From: JAAXHH01 sp965225915
GTDB lineage: Bacteria; JAAXHH01
Assembly: GCA_965225915.1 (NCBI GenBank)
Contig: OZ245326.1
Coordinates: forward strand, 1,736,001-1,800,000
Reading direction: 5' to 3'
Length of the DNA stretch: 64,000 nucleotides
The translations under genes and the position numbers were made by a program. Shown here in pieces: positions 27,346 to 37,165 of the stretch; position 1 is the first letter of the stretch; the number at the start of each line of letters is the position of its first letter. Under the pieces are notes generated by a model that saw only the letters and a list, made by a program, of their open reading frames with translations, was not told the DNA's origin and searched no databases.

Positions 27346-28683
27346 ATGGCCCGCATGTTTCGCACTGGAAAATGGATGAGAAGGTATATCTGGGTTACCC
27401 TGCTTCTGGCGATTCCGGCCTTCTCGGCAGGGGCGGTCCCGTCCGGTCCGGAGCCCGATGAACAGGGTAACATCAACCGGGGTCTCGCCGTTGTGGATAT
27501 TGTCACTGCGCGGGGTGCGGCGGTCGACAGCACGCGCGTCGACTGTTATTACCGTCTTTCGAACGAACTGTTCAATTTCGTCAAATCAGGAGACCGCTTC
27601 GTCGCGCGATTCGAACTTTCTCTACTCGTGATTGACGATGACGATTACCAGGTTACCGCCGAGACCATGCAGGATTCGGTTGTAGTGGAGTCGGATGTCG
27701 AAACGCGCGTGATGGACCAGTCCAGCGCGAAGCTGTACACCATCTACCTCCCACCGGGCAAATACGACCTGGAGATCAAGCTTTACGATATGGATACAGC
27801 CAGCCAGAAGGACATGGCCAAACCCTTCGAGGTACCGGATTACTACAAGGATCGGCTCAGCGTGAGCGACATACAATTCGCCGGCCTGGTTATGAAGGAC
27901 TCTTCCAATGTCGGACTGGACCGCAGGGGCATACGGGTTGTTCCCAACCTGTCCCGCGCCTTTGGCGAGGACCACACCGACATGTACGTGTACTACGAGG
28001 TGTATACCGACGCGGCCGTAGAAGCGCAACAGCCGCTGACGGTGGAATACAAGATCACGTCGCCGACGGGTCGCGTGGTGTTGAACCGGGAGGAGCCCCT
28101 TGAGCGCCAGGGGACCATCGGCGCGTACAGCGGCCGGTTCGATACAAGCGAGTTTTCCCAGGGGGTGTATACCCTTGAAATAGAAGTCGACGACCGGGCC
28201 GTACGAAACCGGGCCAAGTCCAAATCGGAGTTCCAAATCACCTGGCAATTCCTCCTGCCCCTGACGACGGCCAGGAACTTCAAGGAGATCACCGAGCAAC
28301 TGAGGTACATCGCTAAGAACGAAGAACTCGATGTGTTCAAGAAGTTCAGGGAAGCGCCGGCTGGCGAGCAGAAGGTGGCCCTGGAGGCGTTCTGGAAGCG
28401 ACGGGACCCCACACCGGATACGGACCAGAACGAGAATATGATCACCTACTACCGACGGATAGAATTCGCGAACGAGAACTTCGATGATGGACTGGGTAAA
28501 GGCTGGCGCAGCGACCAGGGCCGGGTCTATATCGTGTACGGTCCGCCGGACGAGGTCGAAAGATACTCCTTCGAGCGGCGGTCACAACCATACCAGATCT
28601 GGCATTACAACAACATAAGTCGTAGTTTCGTGTTCGTCGACTTTGATGGCTACGGAAGATACCAGCTCTACAGGGTATATTGA
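27346..28683 (+). CDS. GWxTD-domain exported protein
   Basis: The 445-residue product has a signal peptide (basic WMRRY start, then a hydrophobic segment to PAFSAGA). It then has a beta-rich middle region and a C-terminal GWxTD domain. The domain's signature is present as GWRSDQGRVYIVYGPPDEVE (about 392-411), with Ser in place of the usual Thr, followed by QIWHYNN. The function of the domain is unknown; it is common in Acidobacteria, Gemmatimonadetes and related phyla. ATG 27346 is the start that puts the signal peptide at the N terminus. The stop overlaps a TTG that could start priA, so the two genes are probably cotranscribed. Confidence 0.85.
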   Translation: MARMFRTGKWMRRYIWVTLLLAIPAFSAGAVPSGPEPDEQGNINRGLAVVDIVTARGAAVDSTRVDCYYRLSNELFNFVKSGDRFVARFELSLLVIDDDDYQVTAETMQDSVVVESDVETRVMDQSSAKLYTIYLPPGKYDLEIKLYDMDTASQKDMAKPFEVPDYYKDRLSVSDIQFAGLVMKDSSNVGLDRRGIRVVPNLSRAFGEDHTDMYVYYEVYTDAAVEAQQPLTVEYKITSPTGRVVLNREEPLERQGTIGAYSGRFDTSEFSQGVYTLEIEVDDRAVRNRAKSKSEFQITWQFLLPLTTARNFKEITEQLRYIAKNEELDVFKKFREAPAGEQKVALEAFWKRRDPTPDTDQNENMITYYRRIEFANENFDDGLGKGWRSDQGRVYIVYGPPDEVERYSFERRSQPYQIWHYNNISRSFVFVDFDGYGRYQLYRVY

Positions 28684-28700
28684 AACGGCGGTTACAGCCT

Positions 28701-31160
28701 ATGGCGGCTTCCGTCCGGTTTGCCGAAATCGCTCTTCCCCTTCCGGTAGACCAGGTTTTCTCATACAGCATACCTGAAAATCTCCTCGAAACGGCGCTGC
28801 CCGGCCACAGGGTGTCCGTCGCCTTCACGAACCGCAGGATGACCGGTGTCATCACGGGGCTATCGGACAGCTGTCCCGTGGATCGGTACAAGCCGCTGCT
28901 GGACGTGCTCGATCGCGATCCGGTCCTGGACGCCACGTTGCTAGAACTAACGCGGTGGATTGGACGGTACTATCTTTGCCCGTGGGGCGAAGCGATAAAG
29001 GCGGCCCTGCCGGCGGGATTGCTGTCGGAAAGCGAACAAGCGGTCAGCCGGGACGGTCCGTGTCCCCCCGAATGCATGGACCGGCTTCACCGGACCGCGC
29101 CTCGACAGGCCGAAATGCTTGCCCTCGTTCCCGAACACGGATCCATCACCTTTTCCAGCCTCCGCCGCAGAACCCGGACTCGACAGCCTTTCGCCGCGTT
29201 GCGAAGCCTCGAAGCAAAGGGACTGGTGACGATTTCGGTCGGAAACCCAGGCGGCGGCCCCGGTATCCGGTACGAGACCTGGGTTGAGTTGATCCCGTCG
29301 AAGGAAGAAGCGGAGAAGATCATACCCAGGCTGGTCCCGCGTTCACCCCGGCAAGCCAGTTGTATTAATCTCCTCGTGCGGCACGATGGAAGGCTGACCA
29401 CGGAGCAGCTGCGGCACCTGGGACGGATTGAACGGGCCGTGATCAGGAGACTGGAGAAAAAAGGCCTGGTGTCGCTGAGCGAGGTCGAGACCATACGCGA
29501 CCCCTACCGGGATGCCGACCTGCCCGAACCCGGCCCGGTCGAACCCACGAGCGAGCAGGCCACTGCGCTTCACGCGATTCACGGGGCCATCGGCGAGGGC
29601 GTGTTCAAGCCCCTGCTGCTCTACGGCGTCACCGGCAGCGGGAAGACGCACGTTTACGTGAAGTCCATTGAAAAGACCCTGGACTCGGGCAGATCGGCGA
29701 TTGTGCTCGTACCGGAACTCGCCCTGACCCCTCAGGCCGTGCGCCACTTCCGTGCCCACTTCGGAGATCTCGTAACCGTTTTGCACAGCGGACTGTCGTC
29801 GGGAGAACGGTACGACTCCTGGCGCAGGACCCGCGCCGGGGACTACCGCATCGTGGTGGGCGCCAGGTCCGCCGTATTTGCGCCGCTGTCCAACCTCGGC
29901 CTGATCGTGATCGACGAAGAACACGAACCGTCCTACAAGCAATTCGACGACCCCCCGCTCTATCACGCGCGGGACGTGGCGGTCGTCCGTGCCCGGATGG
30001 TAAACGCCGTGACGCTTATGGGCAGCGCGACCCCTTCCCTGGAGACCTTTGCGAATACGCGGAACGGCAAGTTCGACTGTTGCCGCCTGACCGAACGGGT
30101 GGACCAGCGCCCTATGCCAGGCGTGCGAATCATCGACATGAGGGAAGAGCGTAAACTGGGCAGGAGGTCGATATTCTCCAAACCCCTGGCCGAACTGATC
30201 AAGGATCGCCTCAATCGGCGGGAACAGATCATCCTCTTTCTGAACCGTCGCGGTTTCTCCCCATTCGTACAGTGCTATGACTGCGGGCTTTCCGTGTCGT
30301 GTCCACACTGCAGCGTGACGATGACGTATCACGCCGACAGCCTGTCCATGCGGTGTCATTACTGCGACCACCGGGAACAGGCGCCGGAGGTGTGTCCGAA
30401 GTGCCGCTCGGATTCGATCGGATACCGGGGCGTCGGCACCCAGCGCGTCGAAGAGGAGTTGAAACAGCAGTTTCCGGACGCCCGGATAGTGCGCATGGAC
30501 ATGGATACCACGACGCGGAAAGGATCCCACCAGGACATCTTCCACCGCGTGCTCAATCACGAGGCGGATATCCTGCTGGGCACGCAGATGGTGGCCAAGG
30601 GGTTTGATTTTCCGAACGTGACGCTGGTGGGCGTCATTTCGGCGGACACCTCCCTCAACCTTCCCGACTTCAGGGCCAGCGAACGGACGTTCCAGCTGCT
30701 GACGCAGGTAGCCGGAAGGACCGGGCGGGGGAAGTTGGGCGGGGAGGTGATCGTGCAGACCTATTCCCGCAGCCATCACAGCGTGACCTGCGCGCAGACC
30801 CACGACTACGAAACCTTTTACTTCCAGGAAATCGCCGACAGAAAGGCGTTACGATATCCTCCATTCGGCCGCATGGTCGGTATCCTGTTCCACGGAGAGC
30901 AGGACGAATACGTGATGCGGGAGGCGCGCCGGTTCGCCGAGCTCATGGCGAAGTACCCGGGAGAACTGAGCATACTCGGCCCCGCGCCACCGGTGATCTC
31001 CCGTGTACGCAACCAGTTCCGCTGGCAGATCATCGCGCGGAGCAGCCATTCCGCACGCCTGCGCGAAACCGTGCGGCGGGTACGGCAGCAGTGGGAACGC
31101 GACGTCGATAGCCGGCGCCTGCGCGTGAAGATCGATGTGGATCCGGTGGGATTGATGTAG
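28701..31160 (+). CDS. priA: primosomal protein N' (replication restart helicase PriA)
   Basis: PriA is a 3'-to-5' DNA helicase that reloads the replisome at stalled forks. The 819-residue protein has the 3'BD start (RFAEIALPLPVDQVFSYSIP), Walker A GVTGSGKTHVY and Walker B VIDEEHEPSYKQ. The paired zinc-binding cysteines run CYDCGLSVSCPHCSVTM and MRCHYCDHREQAPEVCPKC. Motif V/VI sequences GTQMVAKGFDFPNV and QVAGRTGRG follow. The start is taken as ATG 28701; a TTG at 28680 overlapping the previous stop would add seven residues and cannot be excluded. The 17-base gap suggests cotranscription with the GWxTD gene. Confidence 0.94.
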   Translation: MAASVRFAEIALPLPVDQVFSYSIPENLLETALPGHRVSVAFTNRRMTGVITGLSDSCPVDRYKPLLDVLDRDPVLDATLLELTRWIGRYYLCPWGEAIKAALPAGLLSESEQAVSRDGPCPPECMDRLHRTAPRQAEMLALVPEHGSITFSSLRRRTRTRQPFAALRSLEAKGLVTISVGNPGGGPGIRYETWVELIPSKEEAEKIIPRLVPRSPRQASCINLLVRHDGRLTTEQLRHLGRIERAVIRRLEKKGLVSLSEVETIRDPYRDADLPEPGPVEPTSEQATALHAIHGAIGEGVFKPLLLYGVTGSGKTHVYVKSIEKTLDSGRSAIVLVPELALTPQAVRHFRAHFGDLVTVLHSGLSSGERYDSWRRTRAGDYRIVVGARSAVFAPLSNLGLIVIDEEHEPSYKQFDDPPLYHARDVAVVRARMVNAVTLMGSATPSLETFANTRNGKFDCCRLTERVDQRPMPGVRIIDMREERKLGRRSIFSKPLAELIKDRLNRREQIILFLNRRGFSPFVQCYDCGLSVSCPHCSVTMTYHADSLSMRCHYCDHREQAPEVCPKCRSDSIGYRGVGTQRVEEELKQQFPDARIVRMDMDTTTRKGSHQDIFHRVLNHEADILLGTQMVAKGFDFPNVTLVGVISADTSLNLPDFRASERTFQLLTQVAGRTGRGKLGGEVIVQTYSRSHHSVTCAQTHDYETFYFQEIADRKALRYPPFGRMVGILFHGEQDEYVMREARRFAELMAKYPGELSILGPAPPVISRVRNQFRWQIIARSSHSARLRETVRRVRQQWERDVDSRRLRVKIDVDPVGLM

Positions 31161-31235
31161 GCGTTACGTGCGGAGCGGATCGCGATGCCCAACCCGCTAC
31201 GGTCCCTCCACGGACCCGGGAGATCAATTAAAACC

Positions 31236-32078
31236 ATGCCGACCACCGTACGTGAAATAACCTGCAAGTCGATCCTGACCCGCACCGGCGGATTCCTTGA
31301 CGGCTATACCCACACCCTTCAGCCCTATGTCGGTTGCGTCTTTCGGTGTCCGTACTGCTACGTACAGGCCCTGCCCGTTCACCTCTACCACGGCGGAGCG
31401 TGGGGCGACTACGTCGACGTAAAGATCAACGCGCCCGATCGACTCGAGGTTGAGTTGGCCAACCTGAAGAACAAGGGAAAGGCCGTGCGGGTGTTCCTGA
31501 GTTCCGCCACCGACCCCTACCAGGGTGTCGAAGCGAAATACCGGATCACGCGGAGGTGTCTGGAAGTGTTCACGGCCATGCAGCCTGACCATCTCGTCGT
31601 GCAGACACGAAGCCCCATGGTGCGCCGGGATTTCGACGTGATCGCTCGAATCGACCGGGCCGTGTTGAACATGACCCTCGAAACCCACGACGAGACGGTT
31701 CGCCGCAACCTTACGCCCCACGCCCCGTCCGTGGCCGCACGGCTGAAGACCCTTGATGCTGCCATGGATGCCGGCATATCAGTCCAGGTGACGATAAGTC
31801 CCATGCTGCCCAACGACCCTGATGCCTTTGTCGAGACGATCAGGGACCGCTGTCACCGCGTGGTCGTCGATACCTATTTCGACGGTGACGGTTCAGGCGG
31901 TAGACGGACCGAGCGCCTGCGGATTCGCGATATGTATCGGAAATTCGGCTATCAGGACTGGTACGCCCGTGACGCCCATCACGCGCTGTTGGACGCACTG
32001 CGAGCGTCCCTGGGCGCAGAGCGCATCGGATACAGCAAGGAAGGGTTCAACCAGGTGGGCGACGGAAGCCAAATGTGA
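31236..32078 (+). CDS. radical SAM protein (SplB-like)
   Basis: The 280-residue protein has the radical-SAM cluster motif CVFRCPYCYV (CxxxCxxC), about residues 34-43, preceded by TLQPYVGC. SSATDPYQGVEAKYRITRRC and LVVQTRSPMVRRDFDVI are typical of the spore-photoproduct-lyase-like or Rv2578c-like radical SAM family. It should cleave S-adenosylmethionine to start a radical reaction; the substrate is unknown. ATG 31236 is chosen because family members begin just before the VREITCKSIL segment. An in-frame ATG at 31185 has a GGAG site and is an alternative. It lies downstream of priA. Confidence 0.85.
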   Translation: MPTTVREITCKSILTRTGGFLDGYTHTLQPYVGCVFRCPYCYVQALPVHLYHGGAWGDYVDVKINAPDRLEVELANLKNKGKAVRVFLSSATDPYQGVEAKYRITRRCLEVFTAMQPDHLVVQTRSPMVRRDFDVIARIDRAVLNMTLETHDETVRRNLTPHAPSVAARLKTLDAAMDAGISVQVTISPMLPNDPDAFVETIRDRCHRVVVDTYFDGDGSGGRRTERLRIRDMYRKFGYQDWYARDAHHALLDALRASLGAERIGYSKEGFNQVGDGSQM

Positions 32079-32197
32079 TGGACACGAAGGGATAGTGTGC
32101 TTATCATTCGTAACATCTAGCGGAAAGATCGATATTCGGCAGTATGATTACCCCACACAACCTCAATTGACCTCACTCCCCGTACCCAGATCCTTCC

Positions 32198-32620
32198 ATG
32201 CCCCAGGTAACCGTAGAAGAACTGCAGGACTTCGTAGATCGCGTCCCGTACGTCCATGACCTCGGTCTGCGGATCGTGGCCGTGGAAGAGGGCGTCTGCC
32301 ACGCGCGCCTGCCCTACCAGCCCCGGTTCGCCCAGTACTACAACCTCGTACACGGCGGGGTGACCGCATCCCTGGCCGATACGATGCTGTACATGGCCCA
32401 CGCTACCCTAAACGGCATCACCACGGACACGGTTACCACCAACCTGGCGGTTACCTATCTCCACGCCGCGAGCGAGGAAGCCCTGAACGCCGAGGCCCGC
32501 GTCGTGAAGAACGGCAGGAAACTCATCTACGGCGAAGTATTGATCACCAACGACGCCGGGACGCTGATCGCCCATGCCACGGTGACCTACCTCAGGTTGA
32601 ACTACGAACTGAAGAAGTAA
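32198..32620 (+). CDS. PaaI-family hot-dog thioesterase
   Basis: The 140-residue single-domain protein shows the hot-dog fold pattern of PaaI-type thioesterases: FAQYYNLVHGGVTASLADT with the conserved HGG (about 50-52), then TTNLAVTYLHAASEEALNAE, and a final beta strand ATVTYLRL. Members hydrolyse acyl- or aryl-CoA thioesters in the cytosol. The length is normal. It lies alone between the radical SAM gene and a convergent oxidase gene, so the acyl group cannot be inferred. Confidence 0.85.
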   Translation: MPQVTVEELQDFVDRVPYVHDLGLRIVAVEEGVCHARLPYQPRFAQYYNLVHGGVTASLADTMLYMAHATLNGITTDTVTTNLAVTYLHAASEEALNAEARVVKNGRKLIYGEVLITNDAGTLIAHATVTYLRLNYELKK

Positions 32621-32627
32621 CCCGTTC

Positions 32628-33767
32628 CTAACAGAGCCTTGCCAGTCCGTGCAGATCGATGTCATGAGTGGTTTCCCCCGTGGTGGCCAGGTCGGCCATG
32701 ACCTCTCCGATGACGCTGCAGAACTTGAAACCGTGGCCGGAGCACGGGGAAGCGACGTAGACATTGGGATACTCGGGGTGCGCGTCCAGGATGAAATGGC
32801 CGTCCGCCGTGTTGGTGAAGGCGCAGACCTGAAGGCTCATGGTGGGTCCCGAGCCATCGGGGAAGTAGCGATCGGCGAAATCGCGCAGCACTGCCTCGTC
32901 ACGGGGATGGGTGGACCGGTCGATCCCGTCCATGTCCACACTTTCTTCCAGGTGATGGTATCGGCCGATCTTGAATCCGGGTATGCCATGTACCGGAAGT
33001 CCGTAGTACCGGCCCTCGGACACCTGCAGGTTGAATACCGGGAACCGATCCGGCCGGAAAAACTCGAGTCGCTTGGGCTGCAGCCAGGCCAGGACCTGTC
33101 GTTCCGGTTGAACCGCCCGGTCCAGCCGTTTCACCACCTTGCCTATCCAGGCGCCCGCGGTGATGACCAGCCGGTCCGCCGTATAAGTCGTTTTTGAAGT
33201 CCTTACCGTGACGCCGCGACCGTTTGACGTCCAGTCCAGTACCGGTTCAATCCCGCGGATCTCGGCGCCTTCCGCCTGCGCCGCCTCGACGTGGGCGACG
33301 ATGCAGCGCTCCGGCAGGAGATAGCCGCCGTCCGTTTGAAAGACGGCCATAATGTCTTCAGGAAGCCGGTAGCCAGGAAAGCGCCGGTTCACCTCCGCAC
33401 CCGTAAGGATCTCGTGGGGCAGCCCGTGCTCTTCGCACGATGTCTTCGAACCCTGGAAGACCCAGTCATCCGCGGGTCCGGCGTCCAGGGCTCCCGTGAT
33501 ATGCAGCAGCCGCTCGCCCGCCCGTTCCTGGATTTCGCGCCACAACGCGTAAGCGCGCCGAAGCAGGGGCACGTAGGAAGGGTGTTCGGAGTAGGCCAGG
33601 CGGATGATGCGCGTCTGACCGTGGGAAGAGCCCAGGTCGTGGGGGATGTTGAACTGCTCCAGGCCCAGTACGCGGCACCCGCGCCGGGCCAGGTGCCACG
33701 CGGTGGCGCTACCCATTCCACCTACGCCGATCACGATGACATCGTAAGACGAGGATGGCCGGTTCAC
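32628..33767 (-). CDS. monomeric sarcosine oxidase/N-methyltryptophan oxidase-family flavoenzyme
   Basis: The 379-residue FAD-dependent amine oxidase begins with the dinucleotide-binding motif VIVIGVGGMGSATAWHLARR. Next come the FAD-ribityl region GSSHGQTRIIRLAYSE and, near the C terminus, ASPCSGHGFKFCSVIG. That last segment contains the Cys to which FAD is bound covalently in monomeric sarcosine oxidase and SolA. It should oxidise an N-methyl amino acid, releasing H2O2. The start ATG 33767 is natural. Only 7 bases separate it from the convergent thioesterase gene. Confidence 0.88.
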   Translation of the reverse strand: MNRPSSSYDVIVIGVGGMGSATAWHLARRGCRVLGLEQFNIPHDLGSSHGQTRIIRLAYSEHPSYVPLLRRAYALWREIQERAGERLLHITGALDAGPADDWVFQGSKTSCEEHGLPHEILTGAEVNRRFPGYRLPEDIMAVFQTDGGYLLPERCIVAHVEAAQAEGAEIRGIEPVLDWTSNGRGVTVRTSKTTYTADRLVITAGAWIGKVVKRLDRAVQPERQVLAWLQPKRLEFFRPDRFPVFNLQVSEGRYYGLPVHGIPGFKIGRYHHLEESVDMDGIDRSTHPRDEAVLRDFADRYFPDGSGPTMSLQVCAFTNTADGHFILDAHPEYPNVYVASPCSGHGFKFCSVIGEVMADLATTGETTHDIDLHGLARLC

Positions 33768-33948
33768 GAATCAGTCACTCCATGATACATCATAAAGAGG
33801 GTCTATCGAACGATCGCGTCCTAAAAGACGGAGAGTACGTGCGTGGTCTTCAAAAAGGTGGGGCTGAATATAGATGACGGCGCGCGACGAATCAAGCACA
33901 TCGTCGTCCGCAAAAAGGCTGACTGATGGCCTCGAGGAAGAAAGAACC

Positions 33949-33978
33949 TTGCCGATTCCCGTGGTCGAACGGTATACT
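33949..33978 (+). promoter_or_regulatory. sigma70-like promoter of purB
   Basis: TTGCCG at 33949-33954 is followed after 18 bases by TATACT at 33973-33978, giving a leader of about 107 bases. The 324-base gap 33768-34091 otherwise shows nothing that I recognise. Confidence 0.5.
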
Positions 33979-34091
33979 GAAACCGCGGTTCCAAACGGGC
34001 CGGGCCGGTTTTCCTTCGCAAAGATCCACTGGTCAGCGCGGTCCGCGCAGGCGCGAGATAGACCGGTTTCATAAAAGATTCGGGGCGACGC

Positions 34092-35564
34092 ATGTCTCTG
34101 CGAACTTTATCCCCCCTGGACGGGCGCTACAGTGATCGACTGAAGGACCTGTCCTCCTACTTCTCCGAATGGGCGCTGATCAAGTACCGGGTGCACGTGG
34201 AGATCGAATGGTTGATCACCATGGCGGAGCGGCCCGATATCGTGCACGTGCGTCCGTTTTCAAAGGAAGAGACCGGATTCCTGCGGTCTCTGGTCATTGA
34301 ATTCGACGACGCCCACGCCCGGCGGATCAAGGATATCGAGAAAGAAACCCGCCACGACGTCAAGGCGGTGGAGTACTACGTACGGGAAACCATCACCGGA
34401 ACCTCCCTGGAAGACGTCATCGAGTCGGTGCATTTCTGTTGTACTTCAGAGGACATCAACAACCTCGCCTACGCCCTCATGCTCAAGGACGGGATACAGC
34501 AGGTATGGCTGCCCAAAAGCCAGGAGATGATCACGCTCGCGGCCGCCCTCGCGGCCGAAACGGCGGACATCCCGATGCTGAGCCACACCCACGGACAATC
34601 CGCCACGCCGACCACCATCGGCAAGGAACTGGCCGTGTTCGTCGCACGCTGGCAGCGTCAGCTTGCCCAGGTCTCCAGCAGCGAATATCTCGGCAAGTTC
34701 AACGGGGCGGTGGGGAACTACAACGCGCACCTCGTCGTGTATCCCGACGTGCCCTGGGAGGCCGTCGCGCGCCACTTCGTCGAAGACCGCCTCGGGCTCA
34801 CCTTCAATCCGCTCACCATACAGATCGAGCCCCACGACTACATGGCGGAACTCTTCCACCGGCTGATGCGCTTCAACTCCGTGCTGCTCGATTTCGACCG
34901 GGACATGTGGTCGTACGTATCCCTCGGCTACTTCCGCCAGAAGGTGGTTGGCACCGAGGTGGGGTCGTCCGTCATGCCCCACAAGGTGAACCCTGTCGAC
35001 TTCGAGAATTCCGAGGCCAACGTGGGTATCGGCAATGCGCTGCTGGAACACCTGGCCGGGAAACTGCAGGTATCGCGGCAACAACGCGACCTGAGCGACT
35101 CCTCCGCGCTCCGGAACATCGGCGTGGCCATCGGCCATTCGCTGCTGGCGATTCATTCGGCCATCCAGGGACTGGGCCGCGTGGTAGTGGACCGGGAGGC
35201 GGTACGGGACGATCTCGACGGCGCCTGGGAGGTGCTGGCGGAAGCGGTGCAGATGGTCATGCGCAAGACCGGTCACGAGAATCCCTACGAGCAGATCAAG
35301 ACGCTGACCCGGGGACGGGCCATCACGCAGGAGATCATGGAAGACCTGATCCGCAACCTGGACCTGCCGGACGACGACAAGCTGCGCCTGCTCTCCCTGA
35401 CCCCCTCGGATTATGTCGGCCTTGCGCCCGAACTGGTCAATCACATCGCCCAGGAGGACGTAGACATCGTCCAGGAAGGCGCGGATGCGGGTCCAGGTGA
35501 TACCGGCCAGGAGGGGGCGGAAAACCGTCGGGGTTCAGCCGGCTCCGAAGAAAAAGGCGCTTGA
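34092..35564 (+). CDS. purB: adenylosuccinate lyase
   Basis: PurB releases fumarate from SAICAR and from adenylosuccinate in purine synthesis. The 490-residue protein is of the E. coli type: it starts LRTLSPLDGRYSDRLKDL, has the CCTSEDINNLAYALM and SHTHGQSATPTTIGKEL segments, and carries the fumarase-superfamily signature SSVMPHKVNPVDFENSEAN (about 296-314) with the flexible catalytic loop. E. coli PurB is 456 residues. Here about 30 extra residues at the C terminus are acidic and Gly-rich (VQEGADAGPGDTGQEGAE) and look disordered. The stop region overlaps a possible start of the symporter gene by 4 bases. Confidence 0.93.
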   Translation: MSLRTLSPLDGRYSDRLKDLSSYFSEWALIKYRVHVEIEWLITMAERPDIVHVRPFSKEETGFLRSLVIEFDDAHARRIKDIEKETRHDVKAVEYYVRETITGTSLEDVIESVHFCCTSEDINNLAYALMLKDGIQQVWLPKSQEMITLAAALAAETADIPMLSHTHGQSATPTTIGKELAVFVARWQRQLAQVSSSEYLGKFNGAVGNYNAHLVVYPDVPWEAVARHFVEDRLGLTFNPLTIQIEPHDYMAELFHRLMRFNSVLLDFDRDMWSYVSLGYFRQKVVGTEVGSSVMPHKVNPVDFENSEANVGIGNALLEHLAGKLQVSRQQRDLSDSSALRNIGVAIGHSLLAIHSAIQGLGRVVVDREAVRDDLDGAWEVLAEAVQMVMRKTGHENPYEQIKTLTRGRAITQEIMEDLIRNLDLPDDDKLRLLSLTPSDYVGLAPELVNHIAQEDVDIVQEGADAGPGDTGQEGAENRRGSAGSEEKGA

Positions 35565-35641
35565 ACCAAAAAAGGCGATTCAAACGCAGTATCCTTTCGA
35601 AAGCAGTCCCTGGAGTAAATCAACCACTCACCCACCGATCC

Positions 35642-37165
35642 ATGCCGTCTCTTCCCTCTAATTTCGGTACCCTGGACTGGCTGATCGTCGCGGTATACAT
35701 GGCAGCCACCGTGGGCGTAGGCCTGTACATGAACCGGTACATCCGGGACATGGGGGACTACATCCTGGCGGGCCGGGCGCTCAAGTCCCGCCTGGCCGTG
35801 GCCACCATGGTCGGGAGCGAGCTGGGGCTGGTGACGGTCATGTATTCGGCGCAAAAAGGATTCACGGGTGGATTCGCCGCCTTCCACATCGCGGTCATCG
35901 CCGGGGTGGTCACCTTCATCGTCGGCATGACGGGCTTCATCGTCGTCCCCCTTCGCCGTCTGGGCGTGATGACGATCCCCGAGTTCTATGAAAAGCGGTT
36001 CAGCCGCGGCGTTCGCATCTTCGGCGGCCTGCTGCTCGCCCTGGCCGGCATCCTGAACATGGGCCTGTTCCTGAAGGCGGGCGCCCTGTTCGTGACGGGC
36101 CTGACGGGCTTGACCGATCCCAATTCCGTCGCCGTCGTAATGACCGTTATGCTCACCCTGGTGATCGCCTACACGATCATGGGCGGGATGGTTTCGGTGG
36201 TGATCACCGACTACATCCAGTTCGTCATCCTCTCCTTCGGCATGATCCTCACCTGCGGCATGGCCGTCTTCGCCCTCGGCTGGTCTACCATCGTCGAAAC
36301 GGTGGCGGCCGTCCACGGTGAGTCCGGCTTCAATCCCCTGCTGGAAGGCAGCGGGTTCGGCCCCTCGTACATCATGTGGATGATCTTCACGGCCGGCCTC
36401 GTCTCCTGCGCCGTGTGGCAGACCTCGGTCATGCGCGCCTGCGCCGCCGAAAGCGTGGCCGTGGTACGCAGGCTGTACAAGTGGTCGTCCATCGGCTTCC
36501 TCATCCGGTTCATGGTGCCCCAGTTCCTCGGCATCTGCGCCTTGACATACTTCTACAACGCACCCGAGGTCCGCGGTTTTTTCTTCGATGAATCCGGGGC
36601 ACCCACCAGCGACACGACTATGACGCTGCAGGCCATGCCCCTCTTCCTTTCCCAGGTCCTGCCCACCGGCATCATCGGTCTCGTGGGCGCCGGGCTCCTC
36701 GCCGCGTTCATGTCGACCCACGACAGCTACCTGCTCTGCTGGGCGTCGGTGCTGACCCACGACGTCGTGGCGCCGGCCACGAACGAAAAGCTGTCTACCC
36801 GGTGGCGACTGACGCTTTCGCGCGTGTTTATCCTGCTGATCGGCCTGTTCCTGCTCGTCTGGGGACTCTGGTACGACCTGGGGCAGGACCTGTGGGATTA
36901 CATGGCCGTGAGCGGCGCCATCTACTTCATCGGCGCATTTACGCTGCTGCTGGCCGGGCTGTACTGGAAGCGGGCGAGCACCGTGGGCGCTTACCTGGCG
37001 CTCATCGCGGGCATCGGTGCGGTGACCGGCCTGGGACCGGTGAACAAGGCCCTCGGTCTGGAGAGATATTCAAGCGACGAAATCGGCCTGACCATGACCG
37101 CGCTGGCCCTGGTCCTGATGCTCGCCGGATCGCTGCTGTTCCCGGACCGGAAAGGAGCGTTGTGA
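35642..37165 (+). CDS. sodium:solute symporter (SSS family)
   Basis: The 507-residue protein has about thirteen hydrophobic helices of the SSS fold. N-terminal WLIVAVYMAATVGVGLYMNR and GDYILAGRALKSRLAVAT mark helix 1-2, the region after it reads TMVGSELGLVTVMYSAQKG, and GLLAAFMSTHDSYLLCWASV is the conserved helix 8-type Na+ site with Ser/Thr residues. It should take up a small organic solute with sodium. ATG 35642 is preferred; a TTG at 35561 would add 27 basic residues. It is followed in a 1-base stop/start overlap by a 47-residue TM protein gene, a probable partner. Confidence 0.88.
   Translation: MPSLPSNFGTLDWLIVAVYMAATVGVGLYMNRYIRDMGDYILAGRALKSRLAVATMVGSELGLVTVMYSAQKGFTGGFAAFHIAVIAGVVTFIVGMTGFIVVPLRRLGVMTIPEFYEKRFSRGVRIFGGLLLALAGILNMGLFLKAGALFVTGLTGLTDPNSVAVVMTVMLTLVIAYTIMGGMVSVVITDYIQFVILSFGMILTCGMAVFALGWSTIVETVAAVHGESGFNPLLEGSGFGPSYIMWMIFTAGLVSCAVWQTSVMRACAAESVAVVRRLYKWSSIGFLIRFMVPQFLGICALTYFYNAPEVRGFFFDESGAPTSDTTMTLQAMPLFLSQVLPTGIIGLVGAGLLAAFMSTHDSYLLCWASVLTHDVVAPATNEKLSTRWRLTLSRVFILLIGLFLLVWGLWYDLGQDLWDYMAVSGAIYFIGAFTLLLAGLYWKRASTVGAYLALIAGIGAVTGLGPVNKALGLERYSSDEIGLTMTALALVLMLAGSLLFPDRKGAL

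Noticed and set aside
29343..30803. Minus-strand frame of 486 codons opposite priA
   Set aside because: PriA motifs on the plus strand are unambiguous. The antisense frame has no domain pattern.
34446..35444. Minus-strand frame of 332 codons opposite purB
   Set aside because: It is a shadow of the purB reading frame with no ribosome site or motif.
35441..36760. Minus-strand frame of 439 codons opposite the symporter and the end of purB
   Set aside because: It is rich in His, Gly and Glu, as antisense frames of membrane-protein genes are, and lies over two well-supported genes.
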